Origin: Chthoniobacteraceae bacterium | Lineage (GTDB): Bacteria > Verrucomicrobiota > Verrucomicrobiia > Chthoniobacterales > Chthoniobacteraceae | Direction: 5' to 3' | DNA length: 46,238 nucleotides | NCBI GenBank assembly: GCA_947448395.1 | Contig: CANFNA010000006.1 | Location: 1 to 46,238 of the forward strand | Shown here: piece by piece, positions 8,966 to 18,676 of the stretch | Layout: every line of letters begins with the position of its first letter | How positions within the stretch are numbered: the stretch's first letter is position 1 | The notes under the pieces: model-generated | The model's input: only the letters and a program-made list of their open reading frames with translations | Databases searched by the model: none | What the model was told of the DNA's origin: nothing | Program-made: the position numbers and the translations under genes

Positions 8966-9262
8966 GTTGGCATTAAAGGGTTACTCCGCCTTTGCCGTCT
9001 AGTCAGGTCTCCCGTTCCCCCTATGGTTAACGGGCGGATAACCTGAGGCGGACATCTGACTTCCAATAAAGGCATGTCATCAACCAGCCCACCCTGGCCT
9101 CCTATTTTATGTTATATCGGATCGGGATCGCCGACCTTTACTCGAACAACGCAGAGTAATTTTTGGCAGCCGATACGCGCGTTTGCTCGGTTTCGAAGAA
9201 AGCTTCATTTCAAAACTTTCTTCTCCATCCGCCACCTGCCCGTTCGATCTGCTTTCAAAGAT
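8966..9262. other. Intergenic region with no recognised gene
   Basis: About 300 bp lie between the thrS terminator and the pheT stop. The plus-strand ORF at 9074-9295 runs into pheT antisense and has no family resemblance. A short inverted repeat (GGTTA...TAACC near 9025-9043) is the only structure I see. No tRNA or small-RNA signature was recognised. Confidence 0.5.
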
Positions 9263-11635
9263 CTATTCGCGCACTTGAACTCCCAACTCGGATAAAATCC
9301 GCTGCTTGAGTCGCTCATGCGCAACACCTACTTCATCTGCAGTGAGTGTCCTGTCAGGAGCCCGATATGTCAACGAATAGGCGAGTGACTTCTGCTCCAT
9401 AGAAAGTTTCTCTCCTTTCGGATCAACGAATACATCGAACAGAGAAACTTCTCCGAGAAGCGACTCCTTTGCCTCACCAAGCACCTCAAGAATACGTTGA
9501 TGCGGCAGATCTTTGGGTGCCACAAAAGCAATATCCCGTGTCACTGAAGGGAATCGGGGAAGCTCTTGATACAGCGCTTGAGCATCTCCCTCGGCCAGAA
9601 TGCCGTCCAAGCTCAGTTCCGCAGCCAACACATTTCCGGAGAGATCCATCTCCCGCGAAACCGAGGGTCGAAACCATCCCGCCATTCCAATCGGCTTGCC
9701 TGCAAGCCGAATTTCTACGACCAACCCGAGTGGGCTCTCAGCAGATGCGGGCACAAACTGCAGATGCCGCCCAACCACGGCCTCCAGCACTCCTTTTAAA
9801 TCAAACAAATCGACTTCAGGCGCCGAGGCACAACGCCAAGTCGGCAAACATGCCGGCCCAGAGAGCAATATTGCGAGATGCGACCGCTCCTCGACGCCTT
9901 CGGAAAAGAAAACGCGCCCCACTTCAAATAAGCGAATCGCCTTCACACCAGCTCGGGCATTCCGGGAAGCGGCAGCCGCCAGCCCTGGCACTAAACTCGG
10001 CCTCAAAACGACTTGATCCTCATTGAGTGGATTTTTTACACGCAAGACTGACCCTCGGACGAAAGGGCTTTGCGCCATCGCTTCCGATACGAGCGTCAAG
10101 CTACGTGCCTCGAAAAGCCCCTGTCCAACCGCTGCACGTCGCATTTTCATCAGGCGATCATAGCGCCGGTCCGTCTCCGAACTCTCGGAAAACCGAGCCC
10201 TCGTCGTCGCCGGAAAATGTTCGATTCCAACCACCCTCGCGATCTCCTCAATCAAATCAATCTCGCGAGTTAAATCACTCCGAAACGAGGGAACATCCCA
10301 ACCCCCATCATCCTTCGTGAGCCCTAGGGCAGTGAGGATTTGATCAATTCGTGCTTCGGCAACTGGAGCGCCGAGAATCGACACCACACGATCAAGACGA
10401 AGCGGGACATGCTTCACGGGCGTCAACCCCTGCAACAAAGCTCCAAAATCTACCGCTCCTGTTGCTCTCCCAATCTGCAACGCGGAGAATTTCGCAGATG
10501 CCACCTCCGCGAGAAGAGACGCGGCACGCTGCGACGCTCTGAATACGCCAGCAACATCCACCCCGCGTTCAAATCGATAGCTAGAATCACTGGAAAGGCC
10601 GAGCCTTCTCGAAGTCCTCCGAACACGCGCAGAATCAAAGGTCGCACTCTCTAGAAGCACTCGTTTCGTTGAAAAATCTACGCCGCTTTCTTCTCCTCCC
10701 ATCACGCCTGCAATCGCCAAGGCAGCTCGGTCATCCGCAATCACCAAATCTTCCGGGGTGAGCACATACTTTTTCCCATCCAGCGCAAGAATCGACTCTC
10801 CCTCTTTGGCATAACGAACCCGAATTGCACCCTGCAGTTTATCGGCATCAAAAGCGTGAAGCGGTTGACCAAGCTCCATCATCACCCAATTGGTCACATC
10901 CACCACGTTGTTGATCGAACGCAACCCCAACGACTCCAACCGACGGCGCAACCATTCCGGACTCGCCTGAACACAGACTCCATCCAAAGCGCGCACGGAA
11001 TAGGCCAGACAACCTTCCGCTGGGACCTCAATTGGATCTGCTGCAGCAACCTCTGGAACGAAGACATGAGGCGTTTTAACGGATCTTCCCGTCAACGCGG
11101 CGACCTCGCGGGCAATCCCCTCATGACTCAACAAATCCGCACGATTCGGGGTGATTTCCAAATCCAAGATAGTGTCCCCAGGAAAGAGGCTCTTCAAAGG
11201 CGTCCCGACTGAAGAATTCGAGTCGAGGATCAACAATCCCTCACCGTCTGCGGAGATTCCAAGTTCCTTCGCACTGCACATCATCCCCTGAGACTCCACC
11301 CCACGGAGCTTCCCCACCTTTATCTTAAAATCTCCGGGCATCACCGCCCCCGGCTGCGCCAGCGGAACCTTATCGCCCACCTTAAAATTCTTGGCTCCGC
11401 AAACGATTTGGCGAGGCTCTCCCGAACCATCATCGACTTTACAAACCGATAGTCGGTCAGCATTCGGGTGTTGTTCCGATTCCAAAATCTGCGCCACGAC
11501 CACGTGGTCGATCGAAACTCCTTTCGTTTCAATTCCCTCAACCTCGACCCCGGCATGCGTAAGCAGAGTGGCAAGAGCTTGAGCGTCCTGAGGGAAGTCC
11601 ACCAATTCGCGGAGCCATTTTAGAGAAACCTTCAT
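9263..11635 (-). CDS. pheT: Phenylalanyl-tRNA synthetase beta subunit
   Basis: This 790-residue subunit matches the usual beta-chain length. Domains in order: the start (MKVSLKWLRELVDFP), an EMAP-type tRNA-binding fold at about 40-150 (PNADRLSVCKVDDG, QIVCGAKNF), and the B3/B4 editing region. Then come the B5 domain and the catalytic-like core (SSDSSYRFERGVD lies in the B3/B4 region; the core contains FRSDLTREIDLIEEIARVVG). The end is a C-terminal FDX-ACB anticodon-binding domain (LPRFPSVTRDIAFV to YSLTYRAPDRTLT). It follows pheS by 26 bp on the same strand, forming the usual alpha2-beta2 synthetase operon. Confidence 0.97.
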   Translation of the reverse strand: MKVSLKWLRELVDFPQDAQALATLLTHAGVEVEGIETKGVSIDHVVVAQILESEQHPNADRLSVCKVDDGSGEPRQIVCGAKNFKVGDKVPLAQPGAVMPGDFKIKVGKLRGVESQGMMCSAKELGISADGEGLLILDSNSSVGTPLKSLFPGDTILDLEITPNRADLLSHEGIAREVAALTGRSVKTPHVFVPEVAAADPIEVPAEGCLAYSVRALDGVCVQASPEWLRRRLESLGLRSINNVVDVTNWVMMELGQPLHAFDADKLQGAIRVRYAKEGESILALDGKKYVLTPEDLVIADDRAALAIAGVMGGEESGVDFSTKRVLLESATFDSARVRRTSRRLGLSSDSSYRFERGVDVAGVFRASQRAASLLAEVASAKFSALQIGRATGAVDFGALLQGLTPVKHVPLRLDRVVSILGAPVAEARIDQILTALGLTKDDGGWDVPSFRSDLTREIDLIEEIARVVGIEHFPATTRARFSESSETDRRYDRLMKMRRAAVGQGLFEARSLTLVSEAMAQSPFVRGSVLRVKNPLNEDQVVLRPSLVPGLAAAASRNARAGVKAIRLFEVGRVFFSEGVEERSHLAILLSGPACLPTWRCASAPEVDLFDLKGVLEAVVGRHLQFVPASAESPLGLVVEIRLAGKPIGMAGWFRPSVSREMDLSGNVLAAELSLDGILAEGDAQALYQELPRFPSVTRDIAFVAPKDLPHQRILEVLGEAKESLLGEVSLFDVFVDPKGEKLSMEQKSLAYSLTYRAPDRTLTADEVGVAHERLKQRILSELGVQVRE

Positions 11636-11661
11636 ATGCGAGCAATTTAAGGGGTGAAAAT

Positions 11662-12672
11662 TTAGAACTGGGAGAGGAACCGCTGATCACTGTCCGTGAA
11701 CAATCGAATGTCAGGCACCCCCGCCATAATCATAGCCAAACGATCGAGCCCAAAACCAAAGGCGAACCCAGTGTGGATCTCAGGATCCAGCACCCTCCCG
11801 CCTCGCCGCTCATTCACCGCATCAAACACCGCCGGATCCACCATCCCGCACCCTGCAATTTCCAGCCACCGATCGGTTCCTAAAGCAGCACTCTGGATAT
11901 CCACCTCGAAACTCGGTTCCGTGAACGGGAAAAAATGCGGTCTGAACCGGAACTTCGCGTCTTTTCCAAAAAGTTCGCGGAAGAAAAACTCCAAAGTTCC
12001 GCGCAAGTCGCCGAGCGTGACCCCTTCGTCCACATACAAACCCTCCATTTGGTTGAACTGAGCAAGATGCGTCGCATCCACTTCGTCGCGCCGATAAGCC
12101 GCTCCAGGTGCAATAATCCGGACCGGAGGAGAAACTCGCTCTAAGGTTCGGATCTGGATGCTTGATGTATGCGTCCGAAGCAACCTTCCGTCAGGCATAT
12201 AAAAAGTATCCTGTTCGTTTCGTGCGGGATGATCTGCCGGCGTATTCAACGCATCAAAACAGTGCCACTCGCTTTCAATATCGGGACCATCCGCCAAAGC
12301 GAAACCCATGCGGCGAAAAATCGCGGTTGCGCGGTCCATGAGTTGCGTAATCGGATGGAGCGCCCCAACTGGAAAAGCCGTCCCAGGGAGGGTGACGTCG
12401 ATGCCAGAAAAAGCCCCAGCCTCCTGCACCGCTACCAAAGCCGCCTTCCTTTCATCCAGCGTGGTTGTCACCGCTGAGCGGGTTTCGTTGAGAAGCTTGC
12501 CAATGCGAGGCTTGTCCTCCTTTGAAACCTCGCGCATCCGGTCGGATAGTGCCGTTAGTTCTCCGCCCCGCCCTAAAAAGCGGACTCGCAGTTGCTCGAG
12601 TTCGGACTCCCCAGAGCAGGCCAGAATGGCTGCAATAGCATCGGAACGAAGGGATTCAAGTTGGGCTTCCAT
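11662..12672 (-). CDS. pheS: Phenylalanyl-tRNA synthetase alpha subunit
   Basis: The catalytic class II subunit, 336 residues from the ATG at 12672. The track's start at 12735 adds 21 residues not typical of PheS. An N-terminal coiled coil of about 80 residues (ELEQLRVRFLGRGGELTAL) precedes the catalytic core. Motif 2 is visible (RTHTSSIQIRTL, then GAAYRRDEVDATHLAQFNQMEG), as is motif 3 (GFAFGFGLDRLAMIMAGVPDIR). It is transcribed ahead of pheT. I saw no T-box or attenuator-like leader upstream. Confidence 0.96.
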   Translation of the reverse strand: MEAQLESLRSDAIAAILACSGESELEQLRVRFLGRGGELTALSDRMREVSKEDKPRIGKLLNETRSAVTTTLDERKAALVAVQEAGAFSGIDVTLPGTAFPVGALHPITQLMDRATAIFRRMGFALADGPDIESEWHCFDALNTPADHPARNEQDTFYMPDGRLLRTHTSSIQIRTLERVSPPVRIIAPGAAYRRDEVDATHLAQFNQMEGLYVDEGVTLGDLRGTLEFFFRELFGKDAKFRFRPHFFPFTEPSFEVDIQSAALGTDRWLEIAGCGMVDPAVFDAVNERRGGRVLDPEIHTGFAFGFGLDRLAMIMAGVPDIRLFTDSDQRFLSQF

Positions 12673-12851
12673 GGAGTGGTAAGTGGGAAAGAATTTCGGA
12701 GTCTGGCAGGATGCCGTAGCTTTCAAACGGCGCAAGCCCCTCTTGAGAGCCCGATGCTGAAAAGAACCGGATGCGCTCGCAAACGTCTTTCGCTATAACC
12801 ACCGTAAACACCCCCTGTTGGTTTGCGCCCTCCATACGACTCAAAAACAGT

Positions 12852-13652
12852 ATGCTCTTACCCATCGAACTCTCCGATTTAAGGGAAGCCACTCCAACTT
12901 TGCTATCCCTCGCAATCATCGAGATTTTATTGTCGATGGACCGCCTTTTGGAGGTCTCGGAAGCGGCCTCTCACCTCCCCGCCACACGTCGACAACCGGC
13001 AATTGAGTTGGGGGGATTTATTGCTGACCTTGCGCGGCTTGGAGGGCTTTTTTTGGCCGCGCCGATCATCTCTAAATTTTTAGCGGCAAAGGTCCTCGGT
13101 GCCTTTTACCTCCTCGAAATGATGTCGTCCCATTTTGTCGCCAAACAAACCCCTGGCGTTGACCCGAAAACACGCAACTGGAGCTTCATTCGGACGGTGC
13201 TTGGAGTCGCACTCCTTGACGTCACTTTCAGCATCGGAAATATCGTTGCAGCCCTCTCTCTAACAAAACAGGTGTGGATTGTCGCGTGCAGCGGGATTTT
13301 TTGGATGACATTCACACGGCTCTTTTCGGGCTCGTTAATGATTCTTTGCCAACGGTTTCCTATGCTCAAAAACAACGTGCCGATTCTCGCGGGAGGAATT
13401 GGAGTTTTGTTACTGGTTGAAGTGTTGTCAAAGCAGCTGGGACTTTCCGTGACGACTCCATGGCAACAGTTTGCTGGGCTCGCTTCGATCGTGTTGTTGA
13501 CAGCAGTCTATGACGCATTTCCCACGCTTCAGAGGCGCCTGGATCCGATCCTAAAGGGAGTTGGGCTGCCACTGGCCCGATTGCTGAACAGGTGCCTCTC
13601 ATTCCTTTTTTGGCCGGTCCGAGCGCTCCTCGGAAATCTTGTGGCGCGCTAG
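12852..13652 (+). CDS. TerC-like integral membrane protein with altered motif
   Basis: A hydrophobic protein of 266 residues from the ATG at 12852; the track start at 12771 would add 27 unremarkable residues. The order and spacing of membrane segments follow the TerC family, which is linked to metal-ion handling. The first family motif appears as LLSLAIIEILLSMDRLLEV. The second appears as GVALLDVTFSIGNIVAA, where the family normally has an acidic residue in FS[IV]DS. A third conserved stretch, RLFSGSLMILCQRFPML, also fits. The acidic Asp of the second motif is therefore replaced by Gly, and the Asn after the first Asp by Arg. Whether it still transports or senses metal is unclear. It is divergent from pheS. 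Confidence 0.7.
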   Translation: MLLPIELSDLREATPTLLSLAIIEILLSMDRLLEVSEAASHLPATRRQPAIELGGFIADLARLGGLFLAAPIISKFLAAKVLGAFYLLEMMSSHFVAKQTPGVDPKTRNWSFIRTVLGVALLDVTFSIGNIVAALSLTKQVWIVACSGIFWMTFTRLFSGSLMILCQRFPMLKNNVPILAGGIGVLLLVEVLSKQLGLSVTTPWQQFAGLASIVLLTAVYDAFPTLQRRLDPILKGVGLPLARLLNRCLSFLFWPVRALLGNLVAR

Positions 13653-13760
13653 GAAGTGGAAAGCCCAGTGGCCGGCCGTTTACAATCCCTCAGAGTCTTA
13701 CTCCATAGCTAGTCACCTGAAAACTCGACGCCCATTGAGAGGTCGATACCCTTTCTCGCC

Positions 13761-14987
13761 GTGATCTCTCCCCTCGGCCTGCGAGACCGTATTTTATTCT
13801 GCGCATTTTTCTTTGTCCTCGCTCAGGCCATCGCCCTTTGGTTCGTGCCATTCAGTAACGTATTTAAAGCGTACGGCCTCGAATGGATGATCCCGTACGC
13901 GCTGGCCTCCACGGCCGTAGCGGCGCTTATTTCTCCAATCATTACCGGGGCCATGGCGGATCGTCATTACAGTGCCACCCGCCTTTTGGGATATCTCTCA
14001 CTCGCTACCGCAGCCATGCTTGCAGTCACTTTTTTGGGAATCGAACGGCATTGGAATAGCGGGGTGATTCTCGCTCTTTTCCAGCTGCAACAACTCTGCT
14101 CCCAACCCTCTTGGGGACTTGCCAGCATGGTGGTTCTTGCAAGCCTCCCAGAACCAGGAAAACAGTTTGGCGGCATCCGCGTCTGGGGCACGTTCGGTTG
14201 GGTCTTCGGCTGCCTCCTCATCAGCTTCGGACTCCACGCAGATTCATCGACGCTCGTGGGATATGTTTCTTCAGCCACGTGGGCGATCACCGGACTGCTC
14301 GCTTTTCTCCTTCCGAACATCAAGCCACAGGCGGAAAAGACTCCGCAACGGTGGAAAGACATGCTGGGCCTCGAAGCGTTTCAACTGCTCAGAAATCCAA
14401 CCCACCGCTCCATCTTCCTCACCGCGGGACTCTTCAGCATCCCTCTCGCAGCCTTCTACCCCTTCACCGCACTACAACTGCGCGAACTCGGATTCCAGTC
14501 CGTCTCCGCAGCAATGTCTCTCGGCCAAGTCACTGAAGCGATCTCCATGTACGCCCTCGCCCCGCTACTAAACCGTTTTCCGCTCCGCAGTCTCTTCTTA
14601 GCGGCCTTACTGACCAGCATCGTGCGATATGTTTTCCTTGCAGGAAACCAGCTCAGCGGATTGCTCATCGGGATCTTTCTCCACGGAATCTGCTTCACGC
14701 TGTTTTTCATTCCCGCCCAAATTTACATTGAGCACTACGTGGACAAAGCCATGAGGTTTCGAGCACAGGCACTCATGACCCTCCTCATTAGTGGCTTTGG
14801 AAACTTTCTTGGCTATCTGGGCTGCGGATGGCTCCGCACGCTGTGCACTAAGAATGAGCAAACACTCTGGTTTGAGTACTGGCTCATCCTTTCCGGAATA
14901 GTCCTGATGGTCGCACTGTACTTCCTGCGCTCCTACCAACATCCACCTCCACTGACCGTCTCACCACCGGATCCAAGTAAGTCCTAA
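13761..14987 (+). CDS. MFS transporter, nucleoside/sugar:H+ symporter-like
   Basis: A 408-residue transporter with about 12 hydrophobic segments, starting at a GTG. The pattern resembles the Nuc_H_symport/LacY-like branch of the major facilitator superfamily: a short N-terminus, a first-half loop [15 protein letters not shown] and the central [14 protein letters not shown]. The C-terminal half has an aromatic run in [20 protein letters not shown]. Nucleosides, sugars or related compounds are the usual substrates; none can be fixed here. It lies 108 bp after the TerC-like gene on the same strand. Its stop overlaps by 4 bp the stop of the convergent sulfatase. Confidence 0.82.
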   Translation: MISPLGLRDRILFCAFFFVLAQAIALWFVPFSNVFKAYGLEWMIPYALASTAVAALISPIITGAMADRHYSATRLLGYLSLATAAMLAVTFLGIERHWNSGVILALFQLQQLCSQPSWGLASMVVLASLPEPGKQFGGIRVWGTFGWVFGCLLISFGLHADSSTLVGYVSSATWAITGLLAFLLPNIKPQAEKTPQRWKDMLGLEAFQLLRNPTHRSIFLTAGLFSIPLAAFYPFTALQLRELGFQSVSAAMSLGQVTEAISMYALAPLLNRFPLRSLFLAALLTSIVRYVFLAGNQLSGLLIGIFLHGICFTLFFIPAQIYIEHYVDKAMRFRAQALMTLLISGFGNFLGYLGCGWLRTLCTKNEQTLWFEYWLILSGIVLMVALYFLRSYQHPPPLTVSPPDPSKS

Positions 14988-16516
14988 CGGATTTTTGCAT
15001 CCGGCAGCGACGCCTTGATCCCTTGATCTATCGGCATGGCGTCGGCTTTGGGATCCAAGCCAGAACTCAACATGAGTCGGTCTAGCTCTGACTTTAACTC
15101 CTCAACTTTCGCGGAATACTTAGCATCGTTAATCAGGTTATTCTTTTCTTCCGGGTCAGCCTTCAAATCGTACAATTCGGCCAAGTGCCGGTCTGCTGTT
15201 CCATCCCCGTGAGGATAGTGAATGTACTTCCAAGCATCCGTCCTGACCGATCGGATATTCGGCGTGTAAGGAAACTGCTTCTCGTAGTTGTACTCGTAGA
15301 ACCAAGATTTCCTCCAACTAGAATCCCCTTCACGAGCGAGTTTCACCCAAGACTTCCCGTTTATTCCATCGAGTGGTTTTGCCCCGCAAAGCTCTAGCAA
15401 ACTAGGCGCTACATCCACCGTCAGCGCCTGCTGGGAGACCACCTTCCCTTTGCCTAGCCCTGGATATCGAACCAACAGGGGAATCCGAATACAGGGTTCG
15501 TGGGCGGTACGCTTGTCGACCATCCCGTGCTCGCCCTCCAACAATCCATTGTCCCCCATAAACACAATCACCGTGTTATCGAGTTGCCCTGTGGTTTCGA
15601 GAAATGACAAAAGGCGCGCCACACTGTCATCGACGCTCAGAATCGTGCCCCAGTAACCGTGCACCATGTTTTCGAAATCTTTCACGGCCTCAGGACGCTC
15701 GTCCGGAAAGGTCTTTCTCCATTCAAAAAGTGGCCCGTAGATCCCATGCCATGTGCTCAGACGTTGACGAATCCAGTCCGGCTTTTTCTCAAGATGAAAG
15801 GCCGTCTCAGGATAAGGGACTCGAACGGCATCAAAGGCGTGGGCGTACTTCTCCTCAGGCGTATAAAAGCTGTGAGGCGCCTTGTGGCCAATGCACATCG
15901 CCCACGGCTTTCCCGCATGGTCGCGTTTCATCCATTCCAGCGCCATATCCGTCACCACAGTCGTGTAATAGCCCGGAATCAGACGACTCCCCGCTCCGTT
16001 CACATTCCACTCGGTATCGAAGTATTTTCCTTGGCCTTTATGCGTCGTAAAAAAGTCAAACCCAGCCCGCGGGGTATCATTGTCCTCTCCCATGTGCCAT
16101 TTTCCAATGTAGGCGGTTTCGTAGCCGCTCTCCTTCAACCGCATGGGCCAGTGCCCAACGTCGGAGGGCAACTCGGTGAAATTATCGCGCACTCCGTGGC
16201 CGTGCGCATACTTTCCCGATAAAATGGAGGCGCGACTCGGGGAGCAGAGGGAGGTGGTGCAAAACATGTTCTCGAAGCGCACTCCCTCCTTCGCCAAACG
16301 ATCGATGTTCGGCGTCTTCAGCGTCGGATGCGCCGCACAACTCATCGCGTTCCAGCGAATATCATCGCATAAAACAAATAACACGTTCGGCCGACTCCCA
16401 GCCGATGCTTTTTGTGCTCCGGAAGCAACATTCGAGAATAAAATCGTCGCTAGAAAAATAGAGACGGAAACAAAAATTGCCCGCACGTTTCGCTGAAAGA
16501 TAAGTTGAGGAGGCAT
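14984..16516 (-). CDS. Exported type I sulfatase
   Basis: A 510-residue sulfatase expected to hydrolyse sulfate esters outside the cytoplasm. The ATG at 16516 gives a signal peptide ([23 protein letters not shown]). The longer track ORF, to 16753, would overlap the AraC gene and has no signal sequence at its N-terminus. Metal-binding Asp residues are in VLCDDIRW. The formylglycine motif C-x-P-x-R is present as [13 protein letters not shown] with the Cys at residue 91, so an FGE or anSME activating enzyme must exist elsewhere. [13 protein letters not shown] carries further metal ligands. The choline-sulfatase/iduronate-sulfatase-like branch fits best, but the substrate is unknown. It is divergent from a PAS-AraC regulator, which may control it. 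Confidence 0.93.
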   Translation of the reverse strand: MPPQLIFQRNVRAIFVSVSIFLATILFSNVASGAQKASAGSRPNVLFVLCDDIRWNAMSCAAHPTLKTPNIDRLAKEGVRFENMFCTTSLCSPSRASILSGKYAHGHGVRDNFTELPSDVGHWPMRLKESGYETAYIGKWHMGEDNDTPRAGFDFFTTHKGQGKYFDTEWNVNGAGSRLIPGYYTTVVTDMALEWMKRDHAGKPWAMCIGHKAPHSFYTPEEKYAHAFDAVRVPYPETAFHLEKKPDWIRQRLSTWHGIYGPLFEWRKTFPDERPEAVKDFENMVHGYWGTILSVDDSVARLLSFLETTGQLDNTVIVFMGDNGLLEGEHGMVDKRTAHEPCIRIPLLVRYPGLGKGKVVSQQALTVDVAPSLLELCGAKPLDGINGKSWVKLAREGDSSWRKSWFYEYNYEKQFPYTPNIRSVRTDAWKYIHYPHGDGTADRHLAELYDLKADPEEKNNLINDAKYSAKVEELKSELDRLMLSSGLDPKADAMPIDQGIKASLPDAKIR

Positions 16517-16603
16517 CACTGAGATTTGGGGTTGGGGCACCACCCTAAGGACCGCTGATTTCGCTTCTTGTGACATGCAGCCAAATTTTGGTGAAATCCG
16601 GCC

Positions 16604-17431
16604 ATGGACACGGCATCCCTCGTCCGCCAATTTTCGATGCGCCTCGCAACGCCTCTCGCGTGGGTTGACCTCTTTAACGACACACCCGAAATCGAATGTT
16701 TTGTGAAAGACACTCAAGGCCGGAGAATTCGCGTCAGCGCTGGGATTTGGCACCGCCTAGGAATGAACTCGGAAGAGGCCATGATAGGCAAAACCGACCA
16801 CGAATTATTTCCGCCCCACATAGCAGACCAATATACACTCAGTGACCAAGAGGTGATCATTTCTAAAGCCCCGCTGCTAGGAGTCGTAGAAATTTGGATC
16901 AACGAGCAAGGCGCTTTCGACTGGTTCATCACAAACAAATACCCGCTCTTTGGCTCGAATGGGAAGGTAGTTGGAATTATGGGAACCCTTCGGAAAGCCT
17001 CTGGCATTCAAAAGTCTATCGCCCCCGATTCCCCGCTCGTGAGAGTCGTAAATTACGTCCGCGAACATTTGCATGAACCATCTCGGATGCCCTTGCTGAG
17101 TAAAGTCGCAGGACTTTCCGAGAGGCAGCTTCGGCGCCGATTCCACCAAGAATTTGGTACAGGGTTAAACGCATTTATCCTCCAAGCCAGAATTCACGCT
17201 GCCGCGGACACGCTGGTCAGGAAAGATACGCCAATTGCGGAAATTTCGCTGTCGGTGGGCTTTTGCGATCAAAGCGCCTTCACTCGCGCATTCAAACAAC
17301 ACATGGGAGTGACCCCACGGGAATATCGACTCCAATACAATAAGACTTCTTCTCCCCACAAACGAATCCGAGAGCCACTCACTGGGTCTGTTCGACGGAA
17401 ATACCGTCATTCAGTGAATCCGCCGGATTAG
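16604..17431 (+). CDS. PAS-domain AraC-family transcriptional regulator
   Basis: A 275-residue regulator. Residues about 25-135 form a PAS_4-like sensor ([45 protein letters not shown]). Residues about 145-250 are the double helix-turn-helix of AraC/XylS proteins ([45 protein letters not shown]). The PAS part replaces the usual AraC cupin, suggesting small-molecule or other ligand sensing in the cytoplasm. It starts 87 bp from the divergent sulfatase, so control of that gene is the simplest inference. Its last 53 bp overlap, antisense, the end of the neighbouring adaptor gene. Confidence 0.92.
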   Translation: MDTASLVRQFSMRLATPLAWVDLFNDTPEIECFVKDTQGRRIRVSAGIWHRLGMNSEEAMIGKTDHELFPPHIADQYTLSDQEVIISKAPLLGVVEIWINEQGAFDWFITNKYPLFGSNGKVVGIMGTLRKASGIQKSIAPDSPLVRVVNYVREHLHEPSRMPLLSKVAGLSERQLRRRFHQEFGTGLNAFILQARIHAAADTLVRKDTPIAEISLSVGFCDQSAFTRAFKQHMGVTPREYRLQYNKTSSPHKRIREPLTGSVRRKYRHSVNPPD

Positions 17432-18542
17432 CGACCACGCGATCTTCAGGACCCAGTCCCTCGAGAATCTCCACGGTATTTCCAAAATCTCGCCCCAACG
17501 TCACATGCCTCAAAAGAACGTGGCTTGATGCGTCCACCGTAGCAACTTGCGCCTCGCCGGCTCGAAAAATTAACGCATTCGAGGGAACCGTTAGAGGATG
17601 CTCTTCCTGCGCCTCGGCAATCTGCACTTGCGCATAACTCCCCGCAAAAAGACGGCCATGAGTGTTGTCTATTTCCAACTCCGTTAGAAGGGTTCTGGAA
17701 CCTGAGTCCATGGCGCCTGCCGTCCTCACCACTCTGGCTGCGAAATATTGACCGTGCAACTCAGGCAGCGCGACCTTCGCCTCCTGACCGATCTGAACAC
17801 TCCTCGCAAAAGACTGCGGCACGCGTACAAAAAGCCGCAGTCGCTCTGTATCCGCCAGGCGAAACAATTCGCGACCAGTGCCTGCCTCCACCAACTGACC
17901 AACATCCAGTTTCCGTTGAGTAATTATGCCCGAAAAAGGTGCTGTAATTCGGGCGAATCCGGAAATTTCCTCCAACCTCTGAACCTCGGCTTTCGCGGCC
18001 TCGGCTGCTGCAATTTTGAGTCCGAAATCCGCATCCTTCTCGTCGGCGTCCTGAGCCGCTGCCGATTTTGAAACAAGCAATTCGCGCCAACGGCGAGCAG
18101 TTGTTTCAGAGAGTTGCCGAGCGGCCACTGCTAGGGCGAGCTGCGCCTTTGCCCTTGAAAGCTCCTTCTGCAGCTCTGGAATATCCAACTCAGCAAGCAA
18201 TTGCCCGACAGAAACTTTGTCACCAAGATCGACATGCCATTTCCGAACATACCCCGTCACCCTGGCAGAAATCGACGCCTCTACCACGGGCTTTAGTTCT
18301 CCTGAGAGAGACAACGGCTTCTCCGGAACCGCAGGAACCGGCTTCACGGTGCGAACGCGAACGATCGCCAAGTCTCTCGTCTGCGCGGCCACCTCCTCTT
18401 GCTGATGCAATTTAGGCAGCAACCCCCAAACAAACGCGGCGCCACCAAGCATTAATGCAAGAATCAAGGCGCCATAAAACATCCCTCCAGAGGTTCTGGG
18501 GAGTGTGGCATCTTGAAATTTTTGGGAGGTGTTCTGAATCAC
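17379..18542 (-). CDS. Orphan RND-type periplasmic adaptor (HlyD/AcrA family)
   Basis: A membrane-fusion protein of about 388 residues with one N-terminal membrane anchor (FYGALILALMLGGAAFVWGLL). A lipoyl half-motif (ISARVTGYVRKWHVDLGDKVSVGQLLAEL) comes next, then a long alpha-helical hairpin, then the second lipoyl half (APFSGIITQRKLDVGQLVE). The beta-barrel and C-terminal [16 protein letters not shown] are typical of RND adaptors. No RND permease or outer-membrane factor lies next to it. The start is uncertain: TTG 18572 (track), GTG 18542 (used here) or ATG 18482. It is divergent from the DevCAB-type exporter, which has its own adaptor. A partner pump is presumably encoded elsewhere. Confidence 0.85.
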   Translation of the reverse strand: MIQNTSQKFQDATLPRTSGGMFYGALILALMLGGAAFVWGLLPKLHQQEEVAAQTRDLAIVRVRTVKPVPAVPEKPLSLSGELKPVVEASISARVTGYVRKWHVDLGDKVSVGQLLAELDIPELQKELSRAKAQLALAVAARQLSETTARRWRELLVSKSAAAQDADEKDADFGLKIAAAEAAKAEVQRLEEISGFARITAPFSGIITQRKLDVGQLVEAGTGRELFRLADTERLRLFVRVPQSFARSVQIGQEAKVALPELHGQYFAARVVRTAGAMDSGSRTLLTELEIDNTHGRLFAGSYAQVQIAEAQEEHPLTVPSNALIFRAGEAQVATVDASSHVLLRHVTLGRDFGNTVEILEGLGPEDRVVANPADSLNDGISVEQTQ

Positions 18543-18676
18543 GAAATGCGTCCGTTCAAACACGGTAACCAACTGGACGGGTAAAAGCTTGGAAAATTCC
18601 TTCGCGGTTCTCCCTCAAATAGACTCACAGGGTCCGTTGACGCTAACCGACCTGCCTGCTTTTCTCGGTTCCTGTC

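Noticed and set aside
9074-9295. 73-residue plus-strand ORF after thrS
   Set aside because: Low-quality composition, no start signal, and it runs antisense into pheT.
12656-12919. 87-residue minus-strand ORF upstream of pheS, considered as a Phe-rich leader peptide
   Set aside because: No cluster of Phe codons and no terminator/antiterminator structure follows; it overlaps the pheS start in another frame.
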